A stretch of DNA of 6,097 bases, taken from positions 1-6,097 of the forward strand of contig JAIYAA010000121.1 in assembly GCA_027489295.1 (NCBI GenBank), in the 5' to 3' direction. Positions 1-6,097 of the stretch are shown here, piece after piece (within the stretch, counting starts at the first letter, position 1; each line of letters begins with the position of its first letter). A program made the translations under genes and the position numbers. Under the pieces are notes generated by a model. It was not told where the DNA came from. It made no database searches and saw only the letters and a list, made by a program, of their open reading frames with translations. The stretch is from Sphingomonadales bacterium (GTDB lineage Bacteria; Pseudomonadota; Alphaproteobacteria; Sphingomonadales; Sphingomonadaceae).

Positions 1-72
1 GACGCGGAACATGGCGTTGGGGAGAAGCTCCACAACCTGTCCACGCATTTCAAGCAGTTCTTCTTTGGCCAA
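1..72 (-). CDS. infA: Translation initiation factor IF-1, 5' part (cut by window edge)
   Basis: The first 24 codons on the minus strand read [20 protein letters not shown] then MFRV, which is the highly conserved N-terminus of bacterial IF-1. IF-1 is a one-domain OB-fold protein of about 72 residues that binds the ribosomal A site during initiation. The frame is open to the window edge, so roughly two thirds of the gene lies outside. The start is TTG at 70-72. No ATG or GTG occurs in frame upstream, and starting at the internal ATG (46-48) would remove the conserved MAKEE segment. A purine-rich GAGAGG lies 6 nt upstream. The gene follows hppA on the same strand after a 177-nt gap with a strong hairpin, so it is probably a separate transcription unit. 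Identity is very likely. The TTG start is inferred from conservation and the ribosome binding site. Confidence 0.93.
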   Translation of the reverse strand, partial: MAKEELLEMRGQVVELLPNAMFRV

Positions 73-78
73 AAAATG

Positions 79-84
79 CCTCTC
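79..84 (-). promoter_or_regulatory. Ribosome binding site that sets the infA TTG start
   Basis: The minus strand reads GAGAGG, then the 6-nt spacer CATTTT, then TTG GCC AAA GAA. The spacing suits initiation at TTG, and no other start codon in this frame is served by it. The site supports the non-ATG start of infA. Confidence 0.6.
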
Positions 85-217
85 AGGGATTAGCGCGCGT
101 AAAAGTGCGTCGCCCTTACCGCGCTGGAAGGAAAAAGGGAAGGCGGCGCGGCACGGGCGCGCGTCTTCGTGTGGGATGTGGGGGTTTTGGGGCGGGTAGG
201 CAAGGGAGGGACAAATC

Positions 218-242
218 TCCCCTCCCGCAAAGCGGGAGGGGA
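218..242 (-). terminator. GC-rich hairpin after hppA, probable terminator or repeat element
   Basis: An 11-bp perfect inverted repeat (TCCCCTCCCGC at 218-228, GCGGGAGGGGA at 232-242) closes on a 3-nt loop, 7 nt beyond the hppA stop codon. On the minus strand the stem is followed by GATTTGTC, a poor U-tract, so it is not a textbook intrinsic terminator. A further GGGAGGG at 204-210 can pair with CCCTCCC at 220-226, giving an alternative fold. Palindromes of this CCCTCCCGC type recur between genes in sphingomonads, to my recollection. It may therefore be a dispersed repeat that also ends or stabilises the hppA transcript. Confidence 0.5.
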
Positions 243-249
243 TTTCAGG

Positions 250-2439
250 TCAGTGCGTACCGCCGCCGGCCAGTGCCGCTAGCAGCAGCAGGGCTACGAT
301 GTTGGTGATCTTGATCATCGGATTGACCGCCGGACCCGCCGTATCCTTGTACGGATCGCCGACCGTGTCGCCGGTGACCGCGGCCTTGTGGGCATCGCTG
401 CCCTTGCCGCCGTAATTGCCGTCCTCGATGTATTTCTTGGCATTGTCCCAGGCGCCGCCGCCGCTGGTCATCGAGATGGCGACGAACAGCCCGGAGACGA
501 TCACGCCGAGCAGCATCGCGCCCACCGTGGCGAAGCCCTGTTCCTTGCCCGCCACCGCGGCGATCAGGAAATAGACCGCGATCGGGCTGAGCACCGGCAG
601 CAGCGAGGGGATGATCATCTCGCGGATCGCCGCCTTGGTGACGATGTCCACCGTGCGGGCATAATCGGGCCGGCTGGTGCCCGCCATGATGCCCGGATTG
701 TCGCGGAACTGCGCGCGGACGTCTTCCACCACCGATCCCGCCGCGCGGCCCACCGCGGTCATGCCGAACGCGCCGAACAGATAGGGGAGCAGCGCGCCGA
801 GCAGCAGCCCGACGATGATGTACGGGTTGGAGAGCGAGAAGTTGACCGGCCCGGTCAGCCCCAGCGCGTCGTGATAATGATCGAGGTCGGTGGTGTAGGC
901 GCCGAACAGCACCAGCGCGGCGAGCGCCGCCGAGCCGATCGCATAGCCCTTGGTCACCGCCTTTGTGGTGTTGCCCACCGCGTCGAGCGCGTCGGTGCGG
1001 TGGCGGACATCGTCGGGCAGCCCCGCCATTTCGGCGATGCCGCCGGCATTGTCGGTGACCGGGCCATAGGCGTCGAGCGCGACCACCATGCCGGCCAGCG
1101 CCAGCAGCGAGGTGGCGGCGAACGCCACGCCGAGGATGCCGGCGATCTGGTAGGTCGCGATCACCGCGGCGACGATCACGAGCGTCGGCAGCGCGGTCGA
1201 TTCGAGGCTGATCGCGAGGCCCTGGATGACGTTGGTGCCGTGGCCGGTCACCGATGCCTTGGCGATCGACTTGACCGGGCGGAAGTTGGTGCCGGTGTAA
1301 TATTCGGTGATCCACACCAGCAGGCCGGTGACGACCAGGCCGATCATCATGCACCAGAACAGGCCCATGCCGGTGACGTTCGGCATCGCCGCGGCCGCCG
1401 CCACGGCATCGGCCGAAAGCGTGCTGCCGTCGAGCAGCGTCGAGGGCTCGGCAAGCGACGAAATCGATTCCTGCATCCGGCCGCCCAGCACATAATGGGT
1501 GACGCCGTAGATCGCCGGGACCGACAGGATCACCGTGGTCCAGAAGCCCTTGTAGAGCGCGCCCATGATCGACTGGTTCGCGCCCAGGCGGACCATGTAG
1601 GTGCCGAGGATCGAGGTGAGGATGCACACACCGCCGACCAGCAGCGGCAGCGCCATCAGCCGGGTGAGCAGCGCCGCATCGATGCCGCGCATCAGCAGCG
1701 CGATCGTCACCATGGTGAGGCCGAGCGTTACCACATAGGTTTCGAACAGATCGGCGGCCATGCCGGCGCAGTCGCCGACATTGTCGCCGACATTATCGGC
1801 GATCACGGCGGGGTTGCGAGGGTCGTCCTCCGGAATGCCGGCCTCCACCTTGCCGACCAGATCGGCGCCGACATCGGCGGCCTTGGTGAAGATGCCGCCG
1901 CCCAATCGCGCGAAGATCGAGATCAGCGAGGCGCCGAAGGCGAGCGTGGAGAGGGTGAGCACGACCAGGCGATCGTTCGGCGCATGGTGCGCCACCTCCA
2001 CCAGATACCAGAACAGCACCGCGATCGAGAGCAGGCCCAGGCCAGCCACCAGCATGCCGGTGATAGCACCCGAGCGGAAGGCGAGGGTGAGCCCGCCCTG
2101 CAGGCTGCCGCGCGCCGCCTCGGCCGTGCGCACGTTCGCGCGGACCGAGATGTTCATGCCGACGAAACCGGCCACGCCGGACAGGATCGCGCCGATCAGG
2201 AAGCCGATCGTGGGGATCGGCCCCAGCGTGAAGAACAGGACGATGGCGACGAGCACGCCGACCACCGCGATGGTGCGATATTGCCGCCCCAGATAGGCCT
2301 TGGCCCCTTCCTGGATGGCGGCGGCGATGTCCTGCATCTTGGCGTTGCCGGCCGGTGCGCGCAGCACCTGCTGGCTGGTGAAGAACCCATAGGCCACGGC
2401 GATCAGGCCGCAGACGATGGCGAAATAGACGATCGTCAT
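250..2439 (-). CDS. hppA: K+-independent H+-translocating membrane pyrophosphatase
   Basis: This 729-residue integral membrane protein hydrolyses cytoplasmic pyrophosphate and uses the energy to pump protons across the inner membrane. The length is usual for bacterial members (about 700), with many hydrophobic segments throughout. The catalytic loop at about 180-235 carries DVGADLVGK (189-197), [20 protein letters not shown] (204-223) and LFETY. Further signatures are [10 protein letters not shown] (463-472) and the C-terminal [18 protein letters not shown] (690-707). The motif [10 protein letters not shown] (489-498) has Lys493 and Thr496. In this family Lys at the first position replaces the K+ requirement, so the enzyme should be K+-independent and, since Na+ pumps belong to the K+-dependent class, H+-pumping. 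An alanine-rich stretch at 344-351 lies in a poorly conserved part. The ATG has GGGGAGG 10 nt upstream. An out-of-frame ATG directly after the GGAGG is too close to be used. The gene appears monocistronic, flanked by hairpins on both sides. Confidence 0.97.
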   Translation of the reverse strand: MTIVYFAIVCGLIAVAYGFFTSQQVLRAPAGNAKMQDIAAAIQEGAKAYLGRQYRTIAVVGVLVAIVLFFTLGPIPTIGFLIGAILSGVAGFVGMNISVRANVRTAEAARGSLQGGLTLAFRSGAITGMLVAGLGLLSIAVLFWYLVEVAHHAPNDRLVVLTLSTLAFGASLISIFARLGGGIFTKAADVGADLVGKVEAGIPEDDPRNPAVIADNVGDNVGDCAGMAADLFETYVVTLGLTMVTIALLMRGIDAALLTRLMALPLLVGGVCILTSILGTYMVRLGANQSIMGALYKGFWTTVILSVPAIYGVTHYVLGGRMQESISSLAEPSTLLDGSTLSADAVAAAAAMPNVTGMGLFWCMMIGLVVTGLLVWITEYYTGTNFRPVKSIAKASVTGHGTNVIQGLAISLESTALPTLVIVAAVIATYQIAGILGVAFAATSLLALAGMVVALDAYGPVTDNAGGIAEMAGLPDDVRHRTDALDAVGNTTKAVTKGYAIGSAALAALVLFGAYTTDLDHYHDALGLTGPVNFSLSNPYIIVGLLLGALLPYLFGAFGMTAVGRAAGSVVEDVRAQFRDNPGIMAGTSRPDYARTVDIVTKAAIREMIIPSLLPVLSPIAVYFLIAAVAGKEQGFATVGAMLLGVIVSGLFVAISMTSGGGAWDNAKKYIEDGNYGGKGSDAHKAAVTGDTVGDPYKDTAGPAVNPMIKITNIVALLLLAALAGGGTH

Positions 2440-2514
2440 AGAGTGACATCCTCCCCTGCTATTGCGGGTCGCGGTGCGCGCCGGATCGGTCCGGTCTCGT
2501 CCGCAATTGCCGAG

Positions 2515-2525
2515 CGTATAGCAAG
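2515..2525 (-). promoter_or_regulatory. Candidate extended -10 promoter element for hppA
   Basis: The minus strand reads CTTGCTATACG, which contains TGC-TATACG, an extended -10-like element in the spacer before hppA. The expected start point would give a leader of roughly 70 nt. The best -35-like match (TTGCGC) is only 14 nt away, which is too short, so the call rests on the -10 alone. Its position between the 13-bp hairpin and hppA fits a promoter dedicated to hppA. Confidence 0.25.
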
Positions 2526-2556
2526 TGGGGGTTGGCGCAAGGCGGTTGGGGTCGGA

Positions 2557-2585
2557 GGCGCGGGGAGAACGTTTCTCCCCGCGCC
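2557..2585 (-). terminator. Perfect 13-bp hairpin after the DUF1440 gene
   Basis: GGCGCGGGGAGAA (2557-2569) and TTCTCCCCGCGCC (2573-2585) form a perfect 13-bp stem with a 3-nt loop. It lies 40 nt after the DUF1440 stop codon and about 117 nt before the hppA start. No run of T follows on either strand, so it is not a classical intrinsic terminator. It may act as a U-less terminator or as a 3'-end stabiliser separating the two genes. A protein-binding palindrome (core AACGTT at 2568-2573) is possible but less likely given the stem strength. Confidence 0.5.
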
Positions 2586-2625
2586 ACGGTCCTTCCCGCG
2601 AAGGTGGGCCGTGTCGGTAGCGGCG

Positions 2626-3111
2626 TTACCGCGATCCCGCGATGATCCGCCGCACGCCTTCCAGCACCCAGCCGAAGACGAGGTGCGAGGCGGCGCCATA
2701 GGCGTGGATCGAGGCCGGCGTTTCGCTGGGTGCGCTGCCCAGGCCCAGCGCTGGTACCGCGCCTTCGTCGAGCAGTGCCGAGGTGACGACGCCGTACGCG
2801 CCGCCGAAGCCCGATGCGGCTTCCGGGCGATATTCGGTGATCAGGCCGTAGATGCCGCCCAGCACGCCGCCGACGATATAGTGCACCGCCTGGCCCGAGG
2901 CTTCGCGGTACGGCTCCGGCACCTTGTCGCCGGTCGCAGCTTCCACCACCACGTCGGCGGCCTTCACCGTCGCCGGATCGCCGTCACTCTGGTCGTCCTT
3001 CGGGATCAGCTTGCTTGCCTGGTTCTGGAAGGCGGCCATCGCGGCCGAGGCGACCAGGCCGGCGGTGACGCCCGCGAGAAGGCCGATCAGGGGACGGGGA
3101 TTCGATGCCAT
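2626..3111 (-). CDS. DUF1440 / YagU-like small membrane protein
   Basis: This 161-residue protein resembles the DUF1440 family, whose E. coli member YagU is an inner membrane protein linked to acid resistance. Hydrophobic segments lie at about 8-28, 76-92 and 136-152, with weaker hydrophobicity at about 102-114. Small-residue motifs typical of the family are visible: HYIVGGVLGGIYG (77-89), GFGGAYGVV (101-109) and SHLVFGWVLEGVRR (142-155). A charged soluble stretch (34-72) follows the first segment. The ATG at 3109-3111 is chosen because GGAG lies 9 nt upstream and the hydrophobic N-terminus starts there. The open frame continues further upstream, but that part is a low-complexity Arg/Gly sequence overlapping the TraB/GumN gene. 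It follows that gene after 68 nt on the same strand and may be cotranscribed. The molecular function is unknown, and the family call rests on recognition of motifs without a search. Confidence 0.75.
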   Translation of the reverse strand: MASNPRPLIGLLAGVTAGLVASAAMAAFQNQASKLIPKDDQSDGDPATVKAADVVVEAATGDKVPEPYREASGQAVHYIVGGVLGGIYGLITEYRPEAASGFGGAYGVVTSALLDEGAVPALGLGSAPSETPASIHAYGAASHLVFGWVLEGVRRIIAGSR

Positions 3112-3131
3112 GCAACGCTGCTCCAGATGGG

Positions 3132-3172
3132 GATGCGGCGGGGCGCCGCATCGAGGACGACGTGCCCCGCCG
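3132..3172 (-). promoter_or_regulatory. Two competing hairpins in the spacer before the DUF1440 gene
   Basis: Stem A pairs GATGCGGCG (3132-3140) with CGCCGCATC (3144-3152) around a 3-nt loop. Stem B pairs CGGCGGGGC (3136-3144) with GCCCCGCCG (3164-3172) around a 19-nt loop. Both are perfect 9-bp stems and share 3136-3144, so they cannot form together. Stem A ends 7 nt before the GGAG of the DUF1440 gene, and stem B lies just after the TraB/GumN stop codon. This could be an attenuator-like control, or chance in very GC-rich DNA. Confidence 0.35.
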
Positions 3173-3179
3173 AAAGCGA

Positions 3180-4100
3180 TCAGTAGCGGACGCGGTCCGC
3201 CTTCACCCGATCCCTGGCGAGGAACGCCTGGACACTGTCGGCACCCGCCAGATGGCCGGCGCCCACCGCCAAGAACACCGTTCCCGGCGTTTTGAGCCGC
3301 TCCTCGATCCATTTTGCCCAGCGCGCATTGCGATCGGTCAGCAGGATCTTGGCGAGTTCGGGGGTGTCGCGCATGCCCTCGTTCATCGTCGCGCCCAGCG
3401 CCTCGGGGTCGCCGGCGGCCCATTGGTCGATCATCTTGCCCAGTTCGGTGCCGAGCTTGGGGTAATCGTCCACCGCCGAGCCGAGAAAGGCGATTTGCAG
3501 CGTGTTCGGCATGCTGGCGAAATAGCCGAGCTGCTGCTCGGCGGTTTCCAGCCCGACGATCGGCTTGCCGCTGGCCTTGGCGGCGGCCGTCAGCACCTTT
3601 TCGGCGCCGCTCGCCGGATCATAGCCGAGCTTGGGGAGCCCCGCGACGCTGAGCGTGATGCCTGCCACCCAGGGCTGCAGCGCATCGAACGCGGCCGGGG
3701 GCACGCCGATATCGGCCATCGCCTTCAGATAGCCGTCGCGCTTGTCGGCGGGCAGCTGCTCGGCGATCGGCTTGGCGCCGGCGGGCGCCAGCGCCATCTT
3801 GACCAGCAGGCCCTGCATCGCCGCGGGATCGGGCTCGAGCAGTTCGAGCACCAGCGTGTCGCTCTTGTCGAACGCGGTCTTCACCGCGGAGTCGAACCAG
3901 CTGAGGCCGGGCTGCAGCACATGGACGGTGCCGAACAGATAGATGGTGGTGTCGGCATCCTTGACCACCCACAGCGCCGGATCGGCGGGGCGGGTCTGGA
4001 CGGCGGGCTTGGCGGCAGGGGCCGCCTGGCCGAAGGCGAGCGGACTGAACAGCAGCGCCAGCGGCGCGGCGGCAGTGGCGAACAGCGACTTGAATTTCAC
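3180..4100 (-). CDS. Secreted TraB/GumN (Tiki-like) family protein
   Basis: This 306-residue protein has a clear N-terminal signal peptide: Lys2/Lys4, a hydrophobic core at about 9-22, and a likely cleavage near AFG-QA (22-26). It is therefore exported to the periplasm or beyond. The mature part carries the two GxxH motifs of the TraB/GumN family, GTVH at 57-60 and GAGH at 280-283. It also has a conserved acidic segment VLELLEP (84-90) and GLET (183-186). Eukaryotic Tiki members of this superfamily are metalloproteases that use these His and Glu residues. The bacterial substrate is unknown. Despite the family name there is no sign of conjugation or xanthan genes nearby. The start is GTG (4098-4100) with GGGGGAG 9 nt upstream. 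The gene lies 64 nt after S-formylglutathione hydrolase, so it could be read from the same transcript or from its own weak promoter. Confidence 0.88.
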   Translation of the reverse strand: MKFKSLFATAAAPLALLFSPLAFGQAAPAAKPAVQTRPADPALWVVKDADTTIYLFGTVHVLQPGLSWFDSAVKTAFDKSDTLVLELLEPDPAAMQGLLVKMALAPAGAKPIAEQLPADKRDGYLKAMADIGVPPAAFDALQPWVAGITLSVAGLPKLGYDPASGAEKVLTAAAKASGKPIVGLETAEQQLGYFASMPNTLQIAFLGSAVDDYPKLGTELGKMIDQWAAGDPEALGATMNEGMRDTPELAKILLTDRNARWAKWIEERLKTPGTVFLAVGAGHLAGADSVQAFLARDRVKADRVRY

Positions 4101-4164
4101 GCCGGAAAACTCCCCCGAGTGGAGCCGGCACAGCCCCGCGCCATGCCGGTGTCCTATCCCTATA

Positions 4165-5001
4165 TCACGCTTTCAGTCGCGCGGCATGCCAGGCGACATG
4201 GTCGGCGAGGAAGGTCGAGACGAAATAATAGCTGTGATCATAGCCGGGCTGGAGCCGCAGCGTGAGCGGGATCCCCGCCGCGGCGCAGGCATCGGCCAGC
4301 AATTGCGGACGGAGCTGCTCGACGAGAAACGTGTCGGCCTCGCCCTGGTCGACGAGCAGTTCCGGCACGCGGGCGCCGTCCTCGATCAGCGCGACGGCAT
4401 CGTGCGTGCGCCATGCGGCGGGATCGTCGCCGAGATAGCCGCCCAGCGCCTTCTGCCCCCAGGGCACCTGGCCCGGCGCGACGATCGGGGCGAAGGCGGA
4501 GACGCTGCGGAAGCGATCGGGGTTGCGCAGGGCGATGGTCAGCGCGCCGTGCCCGCCCATCGAGTGGCCGGTGATCCCTTGCGCGCCCATGTCGGCCATC
4601 GGGAAGTGTGCGGCGATCAGCGCCGGCAGCTCGTCCTCGACATAGGTCCGCATGTGGAAATGCTCGGACCAGGGCGCCTGGGTCGCATCGACGTAGAAGC
4701 CGGCGCCCTGGCCGAAATCATAGTCCGGTACGTCGATCACGTCCGCGCCGCGCGGGGAGGTGTCCGGCGCCACGAAGATCACCCCTGCCTCGGCACAGGC
4801 GCGGCGAAACTCGCCCTTCTCGGTGACGTTGGCGTGGGTGCAGGTGAGCCCGGAGAGATACCAGAGCACCGGCAGCCTCGCGCCCTCGGCATGCGGCGGG
4901 ACATAGACCGAGAAGGTCATCGGCGTGCCCGTCGCGGCGGAGGCGTGGCGGTAGACGCCCTGCACCCCGCCGAACGCCTTGTTGGTCGACAGCGTTTCCA
5001 T
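4165..5001 (-). CDS. fghA: S-formylglutathione hydrolase
   Basis: This 278-residue alpha/beta hydrolase of the esterase D family cleaves S-formylglutathione to formate and glutathione, the last step of glutathione-dependent formaldehyde detoxification, in the cytoplasm. The nucleophile elbow is GHSMGGHG (145-152) with Ser147. Asp223 (QGEAD) and His256 (YDHSYYF) complete the triad. The family-typical YLSGLTCTHAN (48-58, with Cys54), the oxyanion-side segment and PDTSPRG (79-85) are all present, and the length is normal (about 280). The ATG (4999-5001) overlaps the stop codon of the upstream VOC gene as TGATG, and only a weak AAGACGG precedes it. Translation is therefore probably coupled to the VOC gene. 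A longer open frame upstream (to 5436) covers the VOC gene in another frame and is not real. The equivalent E. coli gene is frmB. Confidence 0.97.
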   Translation of the reverse strand: METLSTNKAFGGVQGVYRHASAATGTPMTFSVYVPPHAEGARLPVLWYLSGLTCTHANVTEKGEFRRACAEAGVIFVAPDTSPRGADVIDVPDYDFGQGAGFYVDATQAPWSEHFHMRTYVEDELPALIAAHFPMADMGAQGITGHSMGGHGALTIALRNPDRFRSVSAFAPIVAPGQVPWGQKALGGYLGDDPAAWRTHDAVALIEDGARVPELLVDQGEADTFLVEQLRPQLLADACAAAGIPLTLRLQPGYDHSYYFVSTFLADHVAWHAARLKA

Positions 5002-5384
5002 CAGGCCGTCTTGCGGTGCATCGCGCAGAGCTTGTTGCCGGCGGGGTCGCGCAGATAGGCGAAGTACATCGCGCCGAACGGCGACTCGCGCCAGCCCGGC
5101 GGGCTTTCGCAGGCGGTGCCGCCATGCGCGATGCCGGCGGCGTGCCAGGCATCGGCCGCCTCGGTGGTCGCCGCCCTGAAGCCGAGCGTGCCGCCATTGG
5201 CGTGGCAGGCCGGCTCGCCGTCCAGCGGCTTGGTCAGCAGGAACAGGCCGCCATCGTGCATATAGAGCACCCGGCCCTTGGGATCGATGCGACCCGCCGG
5301 AATGCCGAGCGCGCCCAGCGCGGCGTCGTAAAAGGCCTTGGACGCCTCGATATCGTTGGCGCCGAGCATCACGTGACTGAACAT
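5001..5384 (-). CDS. VOC (glyoxalase-fold) protein within the formaldehyde operon
   Basis: This 127-residue single-domain vicinal-oxygen-chelate protein starts with FSHVMLGANDIEASKAFYD (2-20), the usual first beta-alpha unit, and ends with the hallmark DPAGNKLCAMH (113-123). The function is not known. Of the four metal positions of glyoxalase I only the first, His4, is clear. The final Glu is replaced by Cys120, the mid-domain His in GGTLGF (64-69) is missing, and no Glu is seen at the second position. A standard glyoxalase I reaction is therefore unlikely. The start has GAGGAGAGG upstream and lies 14 nt after the dehydrogenase stop. Its own stop overlaps the hydrolase start by one base. Such tight packing suggests a role with glutathione adducts of formaldehyde or another aldehyde, but that is inference from context. 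An upstream extension of the frame (to 5684) would overlap the dehydrogenase out of frame and is rejected. Confidence 0.88.
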   Translation of the reverse strand: MFSHVMLGANDIEASKAFYDAALGALGIPAGRIDPKGRVLYMHDGGLFLLTKPLDGEPACHANGGTLGFRAATTEAADAWHAAGIAHGGTACESPPGWRESPFGAMYFAYLRDPAGNKLCAMHRKTA

Positions 5385-5398
5385 GCTTTCCTCTCCTC

Positions 5399-6097
5399 TT
5401 AGTAGACGACGACGCTGCGGATGCTTTCGCCTGCATGCATCAGTTCGAAGCCCTTGTTGATCTCTTCCAGCGTCAGGATGTGGGTGATCATCGGGTCGAT
5501 GGCGATCTTGCCGTTCATGTACCAGTCGACGATCTTCGGCACGTCGGTCCGGCCCTTGGCGCCGCCGAACGCGGTGCCCTTCCACACGCGGCCGGTGACC
5601 AGCTGGAACGGCCGCGTCGCGATCTCCTTGCCCGCCTCGGCCACGCCGATGATGATCGATTCGCCCCAGCCGCGATGGCAGCATTCGAGCGCGGTGCGCA
5701 TCACCTCGGTGTTGCCGGTCGCATCGAAGCTATAGTCGGCGCCGCCGTCGGTCAGTTCGACCACCTTGGCGACTACTGCCTCGCGCGACATGCCCTTGGT
5801 GTTGAGGAAGTGGGTCATGCCGAACTTGCGGCCCCATTCCTCGCGGTCCGGGTTGACGTCGATGCCGATGATCTGGCCGGCGCCTGCCAGCCGTGCGCCC
5901 TGGATCACGTTGAGGCCGATGCCGCCCAGGCCGAACACGACGACGGTCTCGCCGACCTGCACCTTGGCAGTGTTGACCACCGCGCCGACGCCGGTGGTGA
6001 CGCCGCAGCCGATATAGCAGCTGGTCTGGAACGGCGCGTCCTCGCGGATCTTCGCCACGGCAATTTCGGGCAGCACCGTGAAGTTCGAGAAGGTCGA
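5399..6097 (-). CDS. frmA: S-(hydroxymethyl)glutathione dehydrogenase / class III alcohol dehydrogenase, 3' part
   Basis: The last 232 codons of a zinc-dependent dehydrogenase (about 370 residues in full) are present, so the N-terminal part with the start codon lies beyond the right edge. It oxidises S-hydroxymethylglutathione to S-formylglutathione with NAD+ and can also act on S-nitrosoglutathione. Numbered from the first visible residue, CYIGCGVTTG (27-36) holds Cys31, a ligand of the catalytic zinc. GLGGIG (56-61) is the Rossmann glycine motif. Asp80 in IGIDVNPD selects NAD. VWKGTAFGGAKGR (171-183) and the C-terminal ESIRSVVVY (with Arg227) are typical of class III enzymes. The open frame runs to the window edge without an initiator, and the in-frame GTG at 6074-6076 is internal because conserved sequence (STFSNFTVLPEI) continues upstream of it. 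It heads the visible operon with the VOC and hydrolase genes. The gene is also called adhC. Any regulator such as frmR would be outside. Confidence 0.97.
   Translation of the reverse strand, partial: STFSNFTVLPEIAVAKIREDAPFQTSCYIGCGVTTGVGAVVNTAKVQVGETVVVFGLGGIGLNVIQGARLAGAGQIIGIDVNPDREEWGRKFGMTHFLNTKGMSREAVVAKVVELTDGGADYSFDATGNTEVMRTALECCHRGWGESIIIGVAEAGKEIATRPFQLVTGRVWKGTAFGGAKGRTDVPKIVDWYMNGKIAIDPMITHILTLEEINKGFELMHAGESIRSVVVY

Noticed and set aside
2481..2494. Small palindrome CCGGATCGGTCCGG in the hppA leader
   Set aside because: Only a 5-bp stem in GC-rich DNA, expected by chance.
388..3186. A 932-codon open frame on the plus strand opposite hppA and the DUF1440 gene
   Set aside because: Its product is a low-complexity His/Arg/Asp/Gly-rich sequence, it has no recognisable domain, and it lies antisense to well-conserved genes. 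It is a typical shadow of high-GC codon use.
2626..3423. A longer DUF1440 product of 265 residues
   Set aside because: The first 104 residues are Arg/Gly/Pro-rich and overlap the TraB/GumN gene. The ATG at 3111 has a good ribosome binding site and begins the hydrophobic segment.
4157..4170. TGA-TATAGG, an extended -10-like sequence at the fghA stop codon, as a promoter for the TraB/GumN gene
   Set aside because: No acceptable -35 sequence lies at the right distance, so I do not list it as a feature, though a weak promoter cannot be excluded.
3105..4265. A 386-codon plus-strand open frame opposite the TraB/GumN gene
   Set aside because: Same biased composition, antisense to a protein with a signal peptide and family motifs. 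The open frame arises from GC-rich third positions.
3943..5058. A 371-codon plus-strand open frame opposite fghA
   Set aside because: Antisense to a gene with an intact Ser-Asp-His triad and of biased composition, with no family motif.
4165..5436. A longer fghA product of 423 residues starting at 5436
   Set aside because: The extra 145 residues are the VOC gene read in another frame, and the family start matches METLSTNKAF at 5001.
1..6097. A new defence, mobile or biosynthetic system
   Set aside because: All genes belong to known housekeeping or widespread families on one strand with uniform composition. There are no transposases, integrases, attachment sites, direct repeat arrays or toxin-antitoxin pairs that I can see.

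Overview
The window looks like ordinary chromosomal DNA of a high-GC alphaproteobacterium, most likely a sphingomonad (Sphingomonas or a close relative). This rests on codon use, the infA N-terminus, the K+-independent type of proton pyrophosphatase, and a GC-rich intergenic palindrome of a kind I associate with sphingomonad genomes. It is an inference, not a database match. Every gene I can support is on the minus strand, so the region is transcribed from right to left. The long plus-strand reading frames are GC-driven shadows.

Right end (4165-6097): a compact glutathione-dependent formaldehyde detoxification operon. It holds the 3' part of S-(hydroxymethyl)glutathione dehydrogenase (class III alcohol dehydrogenase), a small VOC/glyoxalase-fold protein 14 nt downstream, and S-formylglutathione hydrolase. 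The hydrolase start codon overlaps the VOC stop codon by one base (TGATG). The dehydrogenase oxidises S-hydroxymethylglutathione to S-formylglutathione, and the hydrolase releases formate and glutathione. The VOC protein lies between the two enzymes and lacks most canonical glyoxalase metal ligands, so its role is the main open question here.

Middle (2557-4100): a secreted TraB/GumN-family protein with a GTG start, then a small DUF1440 (YagU-like) membrane protein. A 68-nt spacer between them can fold into two mutually exclusive 9-bp hairpins. A perfect 13-bp hairpin follows the DUF1440 gene.

Left (218-2439): hppA, a full-length membrane-bound proton-translocating pyrophosphatase with the Lys/Thr signature of the K+-independent class. 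A GC-rich palindrome follows its stop codon. At the extreme left edge are the first 24 codons of infA (initiation factor IF-1), which the usual tools could miss because the start is TTG and the gene is cut by the window end.

I found no mobile element, CRISPR array, tRNA, rRNA or phage feature, and nothing that amounts to a clearly new multi-gene system. The items worth checking are the VOC protein in the formaldehyde operon, the TTG start of infA, and the intergenic RNA structures.
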